From the NCBI GenBank assembly GCA_949471785.1, contig CASWRE010000021.1, forward strand, positions 1 to 55,516: 55,516 nucleotides of DNA, in the 5' to 3' direction. The DNA is from an uncultured Lachnospiraceae bacterium. GTDB lineage: Bacteria; Bacillota; Clostridia; Lachnospirales; Lachnospiraceae. Both the position numbers and the translations under genes were made by a program. A model generated the notes under the pieces. That model ran no database searches. It worked only from the letters and a program-made list of their open reading frames with translations, and was not told where the DNA came from. Positions 36,229-45,650 of the stretch are shown piece after piece (position 1 is the stretch's first letter; each line of letters opens with the position of its first letter).

Positions 36229-37627
36229 GCAATATCCGCAGATCGAGCGGATATTTGCGCAGGTACAGGGGGAGAACGACGCGGTATTTCTGGATTCGTC
36301 TCTGCATGGTCCGCTGGGACGATATTCCATCATTGCCCTGCACCCTTATATGAGACTGGTAAAGGGGGAGCAGTTTACGGTAAACGGGGAAATATCCGAG
36401 GAAAAGTTTGAGACTTTTGTAAAGCGATATCTGAGGGACCACAGGGAAGAAAATCCCACGGAGCTTCCCCTGGTATCTGGCGCGGCGGGCTATTTTTCCT
36501 ATGATTACGGGCGCGGGAAAGAGGGGGTGGCGTCACGGCATGATAAGGAGATGGATATCCCGGACTGTGTGCTGATCTTTTATGACAGCTTTGTGATCGA
36601 GGATCACGAGAAACAAATACTGTTTCTGATCGCCAATGATCATGGGCAGGACTGCCGGAAGGGGATGGCAAAGCTGCAGGCTCTTGTGGACCTGGCGGAT
36701 AAAGGAAAGGAGGCCCTCCTTTATGGACTGCCCGGCCAGAAGAAAACCGGCGGAAAATCAGCAGGAGATTTTCCGGGAGGAAACCGCCCCCAAAAAGATA
36801 AATGTAAAGTGATGGCGAATTATACCAGACAAGATTATGAACAGGCCGTTCGGAAAATGATACAGTACATCATCGAAGGAGACATCTACATAGCCAACAT
36901 GACTAAACAGCTTCGCATAGCAAGTGATTTGCCTCCCTACGAAATGTTTTGCAGACTTCGAAAAGTGAATCCTTCGCCCTTCGGCGGTTATTTCCATTAC
37001 GGTGATTTTCAGATCATATCCGCCTCCCCGGAGCGTTTCCTGCAAATGCGGAATCATCATATACAGACCCGACCCATCAAGGGAACCAGAAAACGCGGAA
37101 GTACGCCGGAGGAAGACATGGCTCTTTGCAGAGAGCTGGAATTATCGGGAAAAGATAAGAGTGAACTCCTGATGATCGTGGATCTGGAGCGGAATGACCT
37201 GAATCGCGTGTGTGTGCCGGGAAGCGTAAAAGTGACGGAACTGTTCACCGTAGAGACCTATGCGACGGTTTTTCATCTGGTTTCCAATGTTGAAGGAGAG
37301 CTTCGGAAGGAACTGACGGTCATGGATCTTCTGGAGGCCGCTTTTCCAGGGGGCTCTATCACCGGAGCGCCGAAGCTGCGGGCTATGGAGCTGATCGATG
37401 AACTGGAGCACGGCAGGCGGAATCTGTATACTGGTTCCATGGGCTATCTGTCCCTGGACGGAGACTGCGATTTTAATATTGTGATCCGTACGGCGCTGTA
37501 TCGGGACGGCGTCTATCATCTGGGGGTGGGCGGCGGTATCACCTATGAATCGGAGCCGGCATTCGAGTATGAGGAAACGGTACAAAAAGCCAGGGCATTC
37601 CTGAATGTGCTGGGACAGCCCGGATAA
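36206..37627 (+). CDS. pabB: Aminodeoxychorismate synthase component I (PabB)
   Basis: This chorismate-binding subunit of 473 residues has an N-terminal anthranilate-synthase-type domain (about 1-150) and a C-terminal chorismate-binding domain. It carries SASPERFLQMRNH, the PIKGTRKRG segment near residue 291 and the magnesium-binding MIVDLERNDLNRV and PGGSITGAPKLRAMELID. The PIKGT form has the lysine characteristic of PabB, unlike TrpE, which has PIAGT. It overlaps pabA and precedes pabC by 81 bp. Confidence 0.94.
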   Translation: MRLIREYKQYPQIERIFAQVQGENDAVFLDSSLHGPLGRYSIIALHPYMRLVKGEQFTVNGEISEEKFETFVKRYLRDHREENPTELPLVSGAAGYFSYDYGRGKEGVASRHDKEMDIPDCVLIFYDSFVIEDHEKQILFLIANDHGQDCRKGMAKLQALVDLADKGKEALLYGLPGQKKTGGKSAGDFPGGNRPQKDKCKVMANYTRQDYEQAVRKMIQYIIEGDIYIANMTKQLRIASDLPPYEMFCRLRKVNPSPFGGYFHYGDFQIISASPERFLQMRNHHIQTRPIKGTRKRGSTPEEDMALCRELELSGKDKSELLMIVDLERNDLNRVCVPGSVKVTELFTVETYATVFHLVSNVEGELRKELTVMDLLEAAFPGGSITGAPKLRAMELIDELEHGRRNLYTGSMGYLSLDGDCDFNIVIRTALYRDGVYHLGVGGGITYESEPAFEYEETVQKARAFLNVLGQPG

Positions 37628-37708
37628 TCAACAGCGAAGCATAAAGTCCCGGGCCGAGCCGTAACAGAAAATATCGGCGACGGCGCCTCTGTTTGAAAGG
37701 TAAACGAT

Positions 37709-38449
37709 ATGAAAATACTACTGGACGAGGGATATCAATTTGGATTGGGCGTTTTTGAGACCATCGCCATAGAAAAGAACCGGCCTCTTTTCCTGGACTG
37801 GCATCTGGAGCGGATGTCTCATTCCCTGCGGGAGCTGGGTATTTCGCAGACAGTCACGGAACGTCAGGTGATGGCGTATCTTGTATCCCACAGGACAGAC
37901 AGAGCCGCGCTGAAAATTATGGTATCGGAGAAGAATATCTTATTTACCGTGCGTCCGAATCCCTATACCGCCGAAAGAGCAGAGAAGGGCTTCCGCCTTC
38001 TTTACAGCGGCGTATACCGCAATGAGACCTCTCCGCTGGTCTGTCATAAGACTCTGAATTACAGTGATTGCCTGTTGGAAAAACGCCGTGCAGCCCTTAT
38101 GGGTGCGGATGAACTGATCTTTCTAAACAGCAGGGGCGAAATCTGCGAGGGCACGGCATCCAATATTTTTTTTGTATCCGGAGGCAGGCTGTTTACACCA
38201 CCGGTTTCCTGTGGACTGCTTCCGGGGATCATGCGGCGTTTTGTGTTGGAATCATTTTCCGTAAATGAGCAGGTGCTGAGAAGAAAGGACGTAATGAAAA
38301 TGGAAGAGTGTTTTGTGAGCAATTCACTGATGGGTATCATGCCGGTAGTCCGCCTGGGCGACAAAGAGTTTTGCAAGAGAGAAATAACGGGGAAATGCAG
38401 ACAGGCCTATGAGAGCAGAAGACAAACGGAGAGAACGCTCACTCGCTGA
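37709..38449 (+). CDS. pabC: Aminodeoxychorismate lyase (PabC)
   Basis: This PLP fold-type IV enzyme of 246 residues releases p-aminobenzoate and pyruvate. The catalytic lysine is in CHKTLNYSDCLLEKRRA near residue 114. The EICEGTASNIFFV motif near residue 145 binds the PLP phosphate. The protein is slightly shorter at the N terminus than some homologues but keeps the GYQFGLGVFETI start. The third gene of the pab operon, it overlaps the convergent ABC-F gene by 11 bp at the 3' ends. Confidence 0.88.
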   Translation: MKILLDEGYQFGLGVFETIAIEKNRPLFLDWHLERMSHSLRELGISQTVTERQVMAYLVSHRTDRAALKIMVSEKNILFTVRPNPYTAERAEKGFRLLYSGVYRNETSPLVCHKTLNYSDCLLEKRRAALMGADELIFLNSRGEICEGTASNIFFVSGGRLFTPPVSCGLLPGIMRRFVLESFSVNEQVLRRKDVMKMEECFVSNSLMGIMPVVRLGDKEFCKREITGKCRQAYESRRQTERTLTR

Positions 38450-40349
38450 GCGTCTCCCACTCTTCATAAAGTTCGGACAATTTATCCGCGATCTCTTCTT
38501 TCTCTCTGGACAGCTCGGCGCATTTGGTGGCGTCGGTAGCATTCTCTTCCAGGGCAAACAGTCCGTCAATCTCACTGTCTCTGGTTTCCAGTCTTTCTAT
38601 GGCGTCCTCCACCCGTTTGAGGGCGTTTTCTTTTTTTCGCCGGGCCGCCAGCAGCTCCTTTTCCTGCTGCCAGGAAAGTTTGGTATCAGAAGGCGTGCCG
38701 GCCGTCTTCTCCTGAAGGGCGGCGGGGGCGTAAATGCCGGTCAGCTCGTCCCGTTTTTCCAGATAATAATCATAGTTTCCGATGTAATTTACCAGCGTCC
38801 GGTTGGTCAGATCCAGTATCCTTGTGGCCGTCTGATTGATAAAATAGCGGTCATGGGAGACGTAGAGTACCGTGCCGGTGTAGTTTTTCAGCGCAGACTC
38901 CAGGATTTCCTTGGAGGTGATATCCAGATGGTTGGTTGGTTCGTCGAGGATCAGGAAATTTGCTTCGGAGAGCATCAGCTTGGCCAGAGATACCCGCCCT
39001 CGTTCGCCGCCGGAGAGCGTGGAGATGGGCTGAAATACCTCGTCGTCCCGGAACAGAAACGCCGCCAGAACGTTGCGGATCTTCGTATTGTTCAGCGCGG
39101 GATAATCGTCGGAAATTTCCTGGAATATGGTTTTGTCCATATGGAGCACATGATGTTCCTGATCATAATAACCGATCTTCACCTTTGTGCCCAGGGAAAA
39201 TTTGCCCGCGTCGGGCTGTATCAGGCGATTCAGAATTTTTAAGATAGTCGTTTTTCCCGTGCCGTTTTTTCCTATGATAGCCACCTTCTCCCCGCGGCTG
39301 ATCTCAAAATTTATATTCGAAAAAAGAGGCAGGCCGGGATAAGCTTTTGACAGATTCTCCACATGAAGCACGTCATTACCGCTGACAACGCTGGGCTCCA
39401 ATTCCAGTTTCATGGCGTCATCCGTATGTTCCGGCTTGTCCAGCACATCCATTTTCTCCAGCATTTTTTCCCGGCTCTCGGCCCGGCGGATGGATTTTTC
39501 CCGGTTGAAAGAGCGGAGCTTTGTGATCACCGCCTCGTGATGGGCGATTTCCTGCTGCTGGTTCATCCAGGCATGGAGCTCTGCCTCCCGGATGATCTTT
39601 TTCTTTTCGGCGAACGCGGTATAATTACCGTCGAAAGCCAGACAGGACCCGTGTTCCAGTTCCACGACTTTGGACACCACTTTGTCCAGAAAATAACGGT
39701 CATGGGACACGAGGATAACAGCTCCTGGATAATTCAAAAGATACGTCTCCAGCCAGGCTATGGATTCCATGTCCAGGTGGTTGGTGGGCTCGTCAAGGAG
39801 CAGCACATCCGGCGCCAAAAGCAGGAGCTTACCCAGGGCCACCCGGGTCTTCTGTCCGCCGGAGAGGGTGGAAATGGGTTTGGAAAAATCGGATTCGGCA
39901 AAGCCCAGACCCTTTAATACGCCGATGACTTCACTCTTATAGGCGTACCCGTTTTTCTGCTCAAATTCATGGGTACATTTTGTGTACGTATCGAGTAAGA
40001 TCTCCAGTTGATCGCCTGTGGTATGCTTCATCTGCTGTTCCAGTTCGCGGATACGCTGTTCCAGCTCCGGCACGTCCGCCCTGGCCCGCAGTAGTTCATC
40101 ATAGATCGTTGATTCTACAGACAGGTCCTGATGCTGAGAAAGATATCCCAGTACCTTGCCTTTAGCCAGAATGACTTCGCCGGAATCGGCGCTGTATTCG
40201 CCGGTGATGATCTTAAGCAGGGTAGACTTCCCCGCCCCGTTGGCGCCGATCAGAGCGATCTTCTGTCGTTCTTCCATATGGAATGAGACGTCTTTCAATA
40301 TTTCCGTGGTTCCGAAACTTTTATCTATATGATGACAGGACAGGATCAT
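38439..40349 (-). CDS. ABC-F family ATP-binding protein
   Basis: This 636-residue soluble protein has two ABC ATPase domains and no membrane segment. Walker A motifs are GANGAGKST (about 34-42) and GKNGTGKTT (about 349-357). Signature motifs are LSGGQKTRVALGK and LSGGERGRVSLAK, and Walker B motifs are LLLDEPTNHLD and LILDEPTNHLD. The interdomain linker (about 230-310) is charged and helical. The C-terminal 90 residues form a charged coiled coil, as in Uup/YdiF-type ABC-F proteins, which act on ribosomes. Specific antibiotic resistance cannot be concluded. GGAGG stands 8 bp before the ATG. Confidence 0.9.
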   Translation of the reverse strand: MILSCHHIDKSFGTTEILKDVSFHMEERQKIALIGANGAGKSTLLKIITGEYSADSGEVILAKGKVLGYLSQHQDLSVESTIYDELLRARADVPELEQRIRELEQQMKHTTGDQLEILLDTYTKCTHEFEQKNGYAYKSEVIGVLKGLGFAESDFSKPISTLSGGQKTRVALGKLLLLAPDVLLLDEPTNHLDMESIAWLETYLLNYPGAVILVSHDRYFLDKVVSKVVELEHGSCLAFDGNYTAFAEKKKIIREAELHAWMNQQQEIAHHEAVITKLRSFNREKSIRRAESREKMLEKMDVLDKPEHTDDAMKLELEPSVVSGNDVLHVENLSKAYPGLPLFSNINFEISRGEKVAIIGKNGTGKTTILKILNRLIQPDAGKFSLGTKVKIGYYDQEHHVLHMDKTIFQEISDDYPALNNTKIRNVLAAFLFRDDEVFQPISTLSGGERGRVSLAKLMLSEANFLILDEPTNHLDITSKEILESALKNYTGTVLYVSHDRYFINQTATRILDLTNRTLVNYIGNYDYYLEKRDELTGIYAPAALQEKTAGTPSDTKLSWQQEKELLAARRKKENALKRVEDAIERLETRDSEIDGLFALEENATDATKCAELSREKEEIADKLSELYEEWETLSE

Positions 40350-40390
40350 CTTGCATCCTCCTTTCTTTCGTTAACCTAACCGCCGAACCA

Positions 40391-40419
40391 ATACTATCAC
40401 CATTTTTTGCTAAAGTCAA
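40391..40419 (-). promoter_or_regulatory. Promoter of the ABC-F gene
   Basis: On the minus strand: TTGACT (40414-40419), a 17-bp spacer and TAGTAT (40391-40396), about 40 bp ahead of the start codon. Confidence 0.65.
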
Positions 40420-40490
40420 ATTGATGTGTTCAGCATCCTGGCCCGCCTTTTTACCCGCGGAAATGAATTGGACGATGAAAAAAAACGATG

Positions 40491-40499
40491 TGCTAGAAT
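40491..40499 (+). promoter_or_regulatory. Extended -10 promoter of the signalling island
   Basis: TGCTAGAAT is an extended -10 element (TGnTAGAAT) 83 bp before the first gene. The -35 region is poor, with TTGGAC placed three bases too far upstream. Confidence 0.45.
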
Positions 40500-40582
40500 G
40501 ACTCCAGATCGTGGTATCGAGACAGGTTCTACATACCTGCATATTACGGAAGATGCACGTACAGAAAATGGAGGAAAGAAGT

Positions 40583-41278
40583 ATGGCGGAGATCAGACAG
40601 AAGATTATCAGTTGTTCAAAAGGACATTATTACGATGCAAACCGGTATGCGAACTGTCCATATTGCAGTTCCGGCGGCTTTTCGCCAACGGTAGATCCCT
40701 TCGCGGCGGGTTCCGGAGGACGCGGATACGGAACATCGGGCGGTTCCGTCGGGGAAACGGTCGGTGTGACGGACGACGTCGGGAGTCAGAGCGGCTATGA
40801 GGATTCGGGAAGCTATGGCAATACGGGAAACTATGGCAATTTCGGTCCTACGGAAGCGCCGCCGGTCAGAGGGCGGATTATAGAAGCGATGAATAAGACG
40901 CAGTTTGTGGACAGCTTTACATCCGCGGGAGCCCCTGCGCCTGTGGTCGGCTGGCTGGTGGTTGCGGAAGGACCCTGCCGGGGAACCGATTACCGGATTC
41001 ACACGGGCTACAACTACATAGGAAGGGAAACGGGAGATATCTGCATCCATGGCGACAATACCATATCGGCAGAAAAAGATGCCAATGTGACCTTCGTGCC
41101 GCAGACAAGAAAATTTTATATTGCCCATGAATTGGGGAAAAATGTCCTTTTGGTAAATGATATGCCGGTAATCGGCGGCAGCATGGAACTGCACAATTAT
41201 GACAGGATCACCATTGGCAATACAAAGCTGATTTTTGTAGGTCTGTGCGGTGAGAATTTTATATGGGGTGATGAATGA
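40583..41278 (+). CDS. Zinc-ribbon and FHA domain protein
   Basis: The 231-residue cytoplasmic protein has an N-terminal metal site (Cys11, His15, Cys25, Cys28 in SCSKGHYYDANRYANCPYC), a Gly/Ser-rich linker (about 30-95) and a C-terminal FHA-like domain (about 125-225). The FHA core strand YNYIGRETGDICIHGD is present. The usual Ser-x-x-His phosphothreonine contact is replaced by ISAEKDA, so phosphopeptide binding may be altered. The ATG 40583 has a GGAGGAAAG site. It is the first gene of a six-gene island of phosphatases, kinases and FHA proteins and probably acts as an adaptor there. Confidence 0.82.
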   Translation: MAEIRQKIISCSKGHYYDANRYANCPYCSSGGFSPTVDPFAAGSGGRGYGTSGGSVGETVGVTDDVGSQSGYEDSGSYGNTGNYGNFGPTEAPPVRGRIIEAMNKTQFVDSFTSAGAPAPVVGWLVVAEGPCRGTDYRIHTGYNYIGRETGDICIHGDNTISAEKDANVTFVPQTRKFYIAHELGKNVLLVNDMPVIGGSMELHNYDRITIGNTKLIFVGLCGENFIWGDE

Positions 41279-41279
41279 T

Positions 41280-42227
41280 ATGACTTGGTATGAAATTTTA
41301 ATCATCGCGGCGGCAGCGCTGTTGTGTATAATCGTCCTGCTTTTCATTTTTTGCAGGAGAAGAAAAGGGGATACGGCGGAGCCTGTCACCGGGGGGATAT
41401 TACCGGCTACAGGTACTCTGGAAAATGCTCTGACGGGAGAAACGCAAATGGAAAATCAAGCGATGATGCGGATCGGAAAATTACACGAACAGGGAGAGCG
41501 GTCAGGACAGCAGGACTGCTTTGGCATATCCGATGAATCTCTGATACAGACCCATGGCCTGTTGGCGATCGTGGCGGACGGTATGGGAGGACTTTCGGAC
41601 GGAGACAAAGTCAGTGTGAAAGCGGTAGAAACTATTCTGGACGGTTTCGCCATGTATCAGGGCGTGTGCACACCAGAACAGCAGCTCATTTTTCTTGCCA
41701 GGCAGGCAGTGGAAAGTGTCAATGAGCTTCTGGGGCCGTCGGAATTAAAAAAAAGCGGCTCGACTCTGGTCATGGCGCTGGTGCGTGACGACAGGCTTTC
41801 TTTTTTATCGGTGGGGGACAGCAGGATATATCTGTACCGGAACGATGTTTTGCTGCAGCTGAACCGGGAACATATTTTCCGGAACAAACTGGCTCTGGAT
41901 GCAATAAATGGCGACATTGCTCTGCAGGAAATCTATACGGATGCCAGAAAGAGCAGCCTGATCAGTTTTTTGGGAATGGGGAGATTGGAATATATAGATA
42001 TGCCGGCGGAGCCTGTCAGGCTGCGGCCGGGAGACAAGCTGCTGCTAATGAGCGACGGCGTCTATAATGCTTTGGAGGAAGAGGAGCTTTCTGTATGCAT
42101 GAAATCAGATCCCGGGGAAGCCGCGGAAAGAATGAAAGAGCTGATTCAGAAAAAAGCGTACGCTAATCAGGACAATTATACGGCAGTGATTATGGAAATG
42201 ACCTGTGGAGAGGAGGCGGCAGATTGA
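41280..42227 (+). CDS. Membrane-anchored PP2C-type protein phosphatase
   Basis: This 315-residue protein has one N-terminal transmembrane helix (about 4-26) followed by CRRRK, which puts the catalytic domain in the cytoplasm. The PP2C domain shows metal-binding aspartates in VADGMGGLSDGD, FLSVGDSRIYL, LLLMSDGVYNAL and NQDNYTAVI. It should dephosphorylate Ser/Thr on partners of the two downstream kinases. The ATG 41280 is preferred because GGGGTG lies 9 bp upstream; the ATG at 41271 would be too close. The start is 2 bp after the FHA gene, and the stop overlaps the next gene by TTGA. Confidence 0.88.
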   Translation: MTWYEILIIAAAALLCIIVLLFIFCRRRKGDTAEPVTGGILPATGTLENALTGETQMENQAMMRIGKLHEQGERSGQQDCFGISDESLIQTHGLLAIVADGMGGLSDGDKVSVKAVETILDGFAMYQGVCTPEQQLIFLARQAVESVNELLGPSELKKSGSTLVMALVRDDRLSFLSVGDSRIYLYRNDVLLQLNREHIFRNKLALDAINGDIALQEIYTDARKSSLISFLGMGRLEYIDMPAEPVRLRPGDKLLLMSDGVYNALEEEELSVCMKSDPGEAAERMKELIQKKAYANQDNYTAVIMEMTCGEEAAD

Positions 42228-42937
42228 TTGTGTATGCAAGCTGTACCGATGTCGGCGGACGGCCGTACAATGAAGATACGGCGGGCGTCAGACAGACAGA
42301 CGGGGAGCATCTGTGCGCGGCGCTTGCCGACGGACTGGGCGGGCATGGAGGCGGAGAGATTGCCTCCAGGGAGGCAGTAAAAATCATACTGGACGGATGG
42401 CAGGGTACAACGACGCCCGAGCATTTATGCGAATTGATACAGACGGCCCACCGAAATATTCTGACCATGCAGACGCCGGCCTGCAAAATGAAGACGACGG
42501 TGGTGGTATTCGCCGTGGAACCCGGCTTCGTACAGTGGGCTTACGTGGGAGATTCACGTCTGTATCATTTTGTAAACGGAAGACTCGTCTTCCAGACGCG
42601 CGACCACAGCGCATCCCAGATCGCCGTGCTGATGGGACAGATCACGGCGGAGGAAATCCGTTTTCATGAAGACCGGAGCCGTCTTTTTCGCGCCCTCGGA
42701 CAGGAAAACGGGATGGGTGTGGACGCAAAGGAAGAGAAGCTGGGGCCGGGAGAGCACGCGTTTTTACTGTGCAGCGACGGGTTTTGGGAATACGTCTATG
42801 AAAATGAAATGGAAAAAACATTGAAGGAGACAGCTTCCCCCGAGGAATGGCTGAGGGAGATGAAACACTGCCTGGATGGCCGGGCAGGGGAAAATAACGA
42901 CAATAATACGGCGATTGCCGTGTGGGTTACGGCATGA
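42224..42937 (+). CDS. Soluble PP2C-type protein phosphatase
   Basis: The 237-residue PP2C phosphatase has no membrane segment. Motifs are ALADGLGGHGGGEIAS, WAYVGDSRLYHF, LLCSDGFWEYV and NNDNNTAIAVW. The early GGRPYNEDTAG segment is the usual RxxNED start of the family. The start is TTG 42224 (overlapping the previous stop) with a GGAGAGGAGG site; GTG 42230 is possible. Two phosphatases in tandem, one membrane-bound and one soluble, suggest two pools of substrates. Confidence 0.88.
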   Translation: MIVYASCTDVGGRPYNEDTAGVRQTDGEHLCAALADGLGGHGGGEIASREAVKIILDGWQGTTTPEHLCELIQTAHRNILTMQTPACKMKTTVVVFAVEPGFVQWAYVGDSRLYHFVNGRLVFQTRDHSASQIAVLMGQITAEEIRFHEDRSRLFRALGQENGMGVDAKEEKLGPGEHAFLLCSDGFWEYVYENEMEKTLKETASPEEWLREMKHCLDGRAGENNDNNTAIAVWVTA

Positions 42938-42988
42938 GATTCATGCGGTTCACTACGGGATTCAAAGTAGGAAAGGAATGGTTACAAA

Positions 42989-44380
42989 ATGAAAAGAAAT
43001 ACAAGAGGGATACAAAGGAAAAATAAGATTGCTGCGCTGTTGGCATTCATTTGTCTGTTTGCCGGAATGATGTGTACCGGCTGCGCATCTTCTGATAAGG
43101 GAATATCCGGCTATGCGGACGCGAAAAACGGCGTGGCAGTCGTGGCGGAATGTGCAATTTCGACGGACGGACAGGAAGGTCTTTTAAGCCATGGCAGTGG
43201 ATTTTTTGTGGGCGGAACAAAAGAAGGCGTACAGTATTTAGTTACCAACCATCATGTGGTCCAGGAGTATCTGGAAATGGGCGCGGGAGAATTCGTCACG
43301 TTTACAGATGAAGAAACGGGAGTAAGTTTCGGAGCGAAATTATGTGTCCGTGTTTATTTTGACGATAAAAATTACATAGAAGCGTATGTTGTGGATCAGA
43401 ATCCGGCGGCGGATATTGCGGTTCTTCGGTTGGAATCCCCCACAGACAAGCGCTCTGCCCTGCCGATTTGCGTACCCACAGAAGACATGGCAGGCTCCTC
43501 GGTATACGCTATCGGCTATCCGGGAGTATCGGATAATACGCTGATCGATGCCATTACGACCTGGGGAAAGGATGACATTACATTTACCTCCGGCGTTGTT
43601 AGCAGACTGGTGACAACATCCGGAACAGGAGTCAGGAGTATCCAGATGGATGCCAGTATATCACCCGGTAATTCCGGCGGGCCGCTGGTAAATGAAAAAG
43701 GACAGGTCATCGGCGTAAATACAAAGACGATTAAGGAAGTAGCCATGCCCGAAAATGAAGCCGAAAGTATCGCAGACCTTGATATCCGGGAAGCCACCTA
43801 TGCAATTAATATCAGCGAAGCCGTTACGCTCATGGATCGCCATGATGTTCCCTATACACCGGCGGGACAGACAGCACAAAACGGCGGTGGAATAATTGTG
43901 GCTGCGGCCTGTATTGCCGGGATACTCTTCCTTCTGGTAATCGTTGCCGTTTTTGTTAAAAAGAAAAAAAGACATAGCATGGGCGGAGCATCGGGCCCGG
44001 CTCCGAGGACGTCTGGGCCGGGGGCAGATCCGGCGCAGGATCAGGATGACTCCGGCTATCGGCTGCAGGGAGTATCGGGCGCTATGGCCGGAAAACGATT
44101 TATGATACGAAGGAGCTCTCCCCTGACACTGGGACGTGACCCGGAGGCCTGTAATGTGGTATATCCGGCCAGAAGCCCTGGAGTCAGCGGAAAGCACTGT
44201 CAGGTATGGTATGACGAAGGGATAATTTATATCAAAGACATTGGTTCCAGTCACGGTACATTCCGCGCGTCCGGAGCCAGACTGGCCGCGGGACAGCCGA
44301 TTCGGTTAAAGACAGGAGAAGCTTTCAGACTGGGCTCTGAAAAGGAGATGATGGTTCTTGTACAGAAAGATACAAAATGA
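42989..44380 (+). CDS. Membrane serine protease with cytoplasmic FHA domain
   Basis: The 463-residue protein joins a trypsin/HtrA-like protease to an FHA domain across the membrane. A signal sequence (about 13-31) ends at CTGC, possibly a lipobox with Cys32. The protease has His89 in VTNHHVV, Asp142 in AADIAVLRL and Ser229 in SPGNSGGPL. No PDZ domain follows. A transmembrane helix at about 299-325 ends in KKKKR, so the protease is outside and the C-terminal FHA (about 365-455, LTLGRDPEACN, VSGKHC, GSSHGTF) is inside. The FHA keeps the Arg, Ser and His needed to bind phosphothreonine. It could link kinase status to proteolysis at the surface. Confidence 0.86.
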   Translation: MKRNTRGIQRKNKIAALLAFICLFAGMMCTGCASSDKGISGYADAKNGVAVVAECAISTDGQEGLLSHGSGFFVGGTKEGVQYLVTNHHVVQEYLEMGAGEFVTFTDEETGVSFGAKLCVRVYFDDKNYIEAYVVDQNPAADIAVLRLESPTDKRSALPICVPTEDMAGSSVYAIGYPGVSDNTLIDAITTWGKDDITFTSGVVSRLVTTSGTGVRSIQMDASISPGNSGGPLVNEKGQVIGVNTKTIKEVAMPENEAESIADLDIREATYAINISEAVTLMDRHDVPYTPAGQTAQNGGGIIVAAACIAGILFLLVIVAVFVKKKKRHSMGGASGPAPRTSGPGADPAQDQDDSGYRLQGVSGAMAGKRFMIRRSSPLTLGRDPEACNVVYPARSPGVSGKHCQVWYDEGIIYIKDIGSSHGTFRASGARLAAGQPIRLKTGEAFRLGSEKEMMVLVQKDTK

Positions 44381-44422
44381 TGTCCGGAAATATTGGGCTG
44401 ACAGAAAAAGGAGGAGATAACG

Positions 44423-45613
44423 ATGTCTGAACAGTTTTGTCCCCATTGTATGAAAAGCCTGAAAGGGACAGAAACCTTCTGCCCGGAGTGCGGCGGTGAT
44501 GTAAAGGCCGCGGCGGCGGCATATCATCTGCCCATAGGCACGGTTTTGAACAGCCGCAGCGGACACCGGTTTCTATTTGGAATGGTAAAAGGCGAGGGAG
44601 GGTTTGGCCTGACCTATATCGGAAAAGAGCTTGTTTCCGGGAAAACGGTTGCGATCAAAGAATACTTTCCGACGCGCTGCCAGCCTCAGCGGCTTCCGGA
44701 CGCGTCGGTGCGGCCGGAGGAACGTTTTCAGGAAGCTTACGGACATGGCATGCAAAGTTTCCTCAGTGAGGCCAGTATGCTGAGGGCCGTGGGGCATATC
44801 CCTTCGATCGTGCATGTGATGGATTATTTTGAGGAAAACCATACGGCCTATATGGTGATGGAATATCTCGACGGCCGAACGCTCTATCAGGTGATGCAGT
44901 CCGGAGAAGCCATCGCGCCGGAGATTCTGATTCCGAAATTTTTACCCCTGATGTATGATCTGGCACATCTGCATGAGGCCGGCGTACTCCACAGAGATAT
45001 CGCGCCGGACAACATTATGTGGATGCCGGACGGTTCTCTGAAACTTCTGGATTTTGGCTGTGCCCGTTCCCTGGAGGATGGCAGATCCATGACCGTGGTG
45101 CTGAAACCGGGATTTGCGCCGATCGAACAGTATCAGACAAGAGGCCAGGGGTCCTATACGGATATTTACGCGGTGTGCGCCACCATATATTATTGTATCA
45201 CCGGAAAGGTACCTCCGGCTTCCCCGGAACGGCTGACAGAGACATTCGATAATCATCCGGACCCGCTGCTTGCGCCATCGGCGTTCGGCGTTCCGATATC
45301 GGAAAAGCAGGAACAGATTTTGATGTGGGGGCTGTCCCTGCAGCCCTCGGTACGCCCACAGGATATTGCCGTAATAGCCTCCCGGCTGGAAAAAGCGTCG
45401 GCGTCCGGGAAAATCGTAAATACGGTTTCTCAGACTATATCAGAGCCGGAAGCAGAAGATACGGAACCGGCACATACTGCGGACTGCAATGAACAGGCAG
45501 AAGACGCAGTCCGTCCCGAACCGCCAAAGCCGTTGAGAAATACTGTTTGGATGAAAGCAGCGATAGCGGCCGGAATAATCGTCGCCGCCATTATTTTAAG
45601 GCGGCTGTTTTGA
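44423..45613 (+). CDS. Zinc-ribbon Ser/Thr protein kinase with C-terminal anchor
   Basis: The 396-residue kinase begins with a zinc ribbon (Cys6, Cys9, Cys20, Cys23). The Hanks-type domain follows: glycine loop GEGGFGLTYIG (about 57-67), Lys79 in VAIKEYFP, HRDIAPDN with Asp192, and DFGCAR with Asp210. Alanine in HRDIAPDN replaces the usual Lys or Ser. A short acidic linker leads to one C-terminal transmembrane helix (about 376-392) and a tiny tail, so the kinase is a tail-anchored cytoplasmic enzyme. No PASTA repeats are present. The GGAGG site lies 8 bp before the start. It is 37 bp upstream of the second kinase. Confidence 0.9.
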   Translation: MSEQFCPHCMKSLKGTETFCPECGGDVKAAAAAYHLPIGTVLNSRSGHRFLFGMVKGEGGFGLTYIGKELVSGKTVAIKEYFPTRCQPQRLPDASVRPEERFQEAYGHGMQSFLSEASMLRAVGHIPSIVHVMDYFEENHTAYMVMEYLDGRTLYQVMQSGEAIAPEILIPKFLPLMYDLAHLHEAGVLHRDIAPDNIMWMPDGSLKLLDFGCARSLEDGRSMTVVLKPGFAPIEQYQTRGQGSYTDIYAVCATIYYCITGKVPPASPERLTETFDNHPDPLLAPSAFGVPISEKQEQILMWGLSLQPSVRPQDIAVIASRLEKASASGKIVNTVSQTISEPEAEDTEPAHTADCNEQAEDAVRPEPPKPLRNTVWMKAAIAAGIIVAAIILRRLF

Positions 45614-45650
45614 CCGAAAAGTGATAAAATTGGAAAAAGAGGTGACTTGT

